DNA of 5,546 nt from Simkania negevensis. Lineage in GTDB: Bacteria > Chlamydiota > Chlamydiia > Chlamydiales > Simkaniaceae. The position numbers and the translations under genes were made by a program. The notes under the pieces are model-generated. The model did no database searches. It saw only the letters and a list, made by a program, of their open reading frames with translations, and had not been told where the DNA came from. Positions 5,176 through 5,546 of this stretch are shown one piece after another. The stretch covers positions 1 to 5,546 of the forward strand of contig JACPWA010000019.1 of the NCBI GenBank assembly GCA_016191565.1, written 5' to 3'. The stretch's first letter is position 1; each line of letters starts with the position of its first letter.

Positions 5176-5546
5176 TTAAATGAGCTCTGGTTGGCTTCGT
5201 TTTTTCCAATAGATGGGACCATAATCATAAGTGAGCTGTTCCCCTTTTTGAATGAGACGATTGGAAAAGAGAATCACTCTAGTAATCCCTTCTATAATTA
5301 GCCACCTAGAGGTGAGATTTGGCTCGTCACTATGATTAATAAAGCGGGTAAAATTGCCTCTTTTTTCAGCATTAATCACAAAAGGAGTGGGTTTGGGGCC
5401 GACCACATATCCAAAGATATAGTTATTGAATCGGTTGAGTCTTCGGCTTCTTTTCTCCACAACCCCCGTGTATTCTCCAATATAGGTTAAAGCAGAAATG
5501 TCTTTTACAGCAAAAACCCCATAACCAAGCTGCGGGCTAATATAAC
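5176..5546 (-). CDS. SET-domain lysine methyltransferase, N terminus cut by the window edge
   Basis: SET enzymes transfer methyl groups from S-adenosylmethionine to lysine; chlamydial examples such as NUE modify histones or histone-like proteins. The frame is open to the right edge and shows 122 residues. SET signatures in order are GYGVFAVKDI (7-16), YIGEYTG (21-27), NFTRFINHSDEPN (64-76) and LTYDYG (104-109), the last two forming the pseudoknot of the cofactor and lysine pocket. The usual RFINHSC.PN cysteine is Asp here (residue 73), and no post-SET cysteine cluster follows, as is usual in bacterial and viral members. A GTG at 5458-5460 lies in the middle of the domain, after conserved residues coded in the same frame, so it is not the start. 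The protein ends 13 residues after LTYDYG, and no terminator is seen. Secretion cannot be judged without the N terminus. Confidence 0.88.
   Translation of the reverse strand, partial: YISPQLGYGVFAVKDISALTYIGEYTGVVEKRSRRLNRFNNYIFGYVVGPKPTPFVINAEKRGNFTRFINHSDEPNLTSRWLIIEGITRVILFSNRLIQKGEQLTYDYGPIYWKKRSQPELI

Noticed and set aside
5176..5460. A 94-residue SET protein starting at GTG 5460
   Set aside because: The same frame continues upstream to the window edge and encodes conserved SET residues (GYGVFA, YIGEYTG), so this is an internal valine codon of a longer gene.

Overview
The window looks like chromosome from a member of the Chlamydiae, most likely an environmental, amoeba-associated lineage rather than Chlamydia itself. 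Three things point that way: smpB, dnaN and recF lie together without dnaA or gyrB, which matches my recollection of the chlamydial cluster; base composition is moderately AT-rich; and a SET-domain gene and a probable secreted, eukaryote-directed protein follow directly. Genus cannot be fixed from the sequence.

Layout. Positions 2-139 (+) hold the last codons of a gene that ends in a membrane segment. A 173-bp element with 18-bp terminal inverted repeats and an inner hairpin (153-325) fills the gap before smpB, and an extended -10 promoter lies just outside its right end. Then come smpB (359-814), dnaN (868-1968) and recF (2178-3251), all on the + strand. dnaN and recF are separated by a second, different element: an almost complete 169-bp palindrome (2000-2168) with perfect 25-bp ends. 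recF ends convergently with a 542-residue minus-strand gene (3248-4876), the stop codons overlapping by 4 bp. A 299-bp non-coding stretch, extremely AT-rich next to that gene, follows. The window closes with the C-terminal 122 residues of a SET-domain methyltransferase on the minus strand, running off the right edge; its reading frame is open to the edge, so a GTG near 5460 is not its start.

How the parts fit. The left half is housekeeping: trans-translation rescue (SmpB), the replicative sliding clamp (DnaN) and gap repair (RecF), with two MITE-like palindromic elements inserted in its spacers. The right half looks host-directed. The 542-residue protein has disordered Ser/Lys/Arg/Gln-rich regions around a central globular part carrying a D-S-H-G motif in a context like the herpesvirus-tegument-type (VTD/C76-like) deubiquitinases. 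The SET protein resembles chlamydial histone methyltransferases. The most interesting points are the possible deubiquitinase-like effector beside a SET protein, and the two palindromic elements that may alter expression of smpB and recF.
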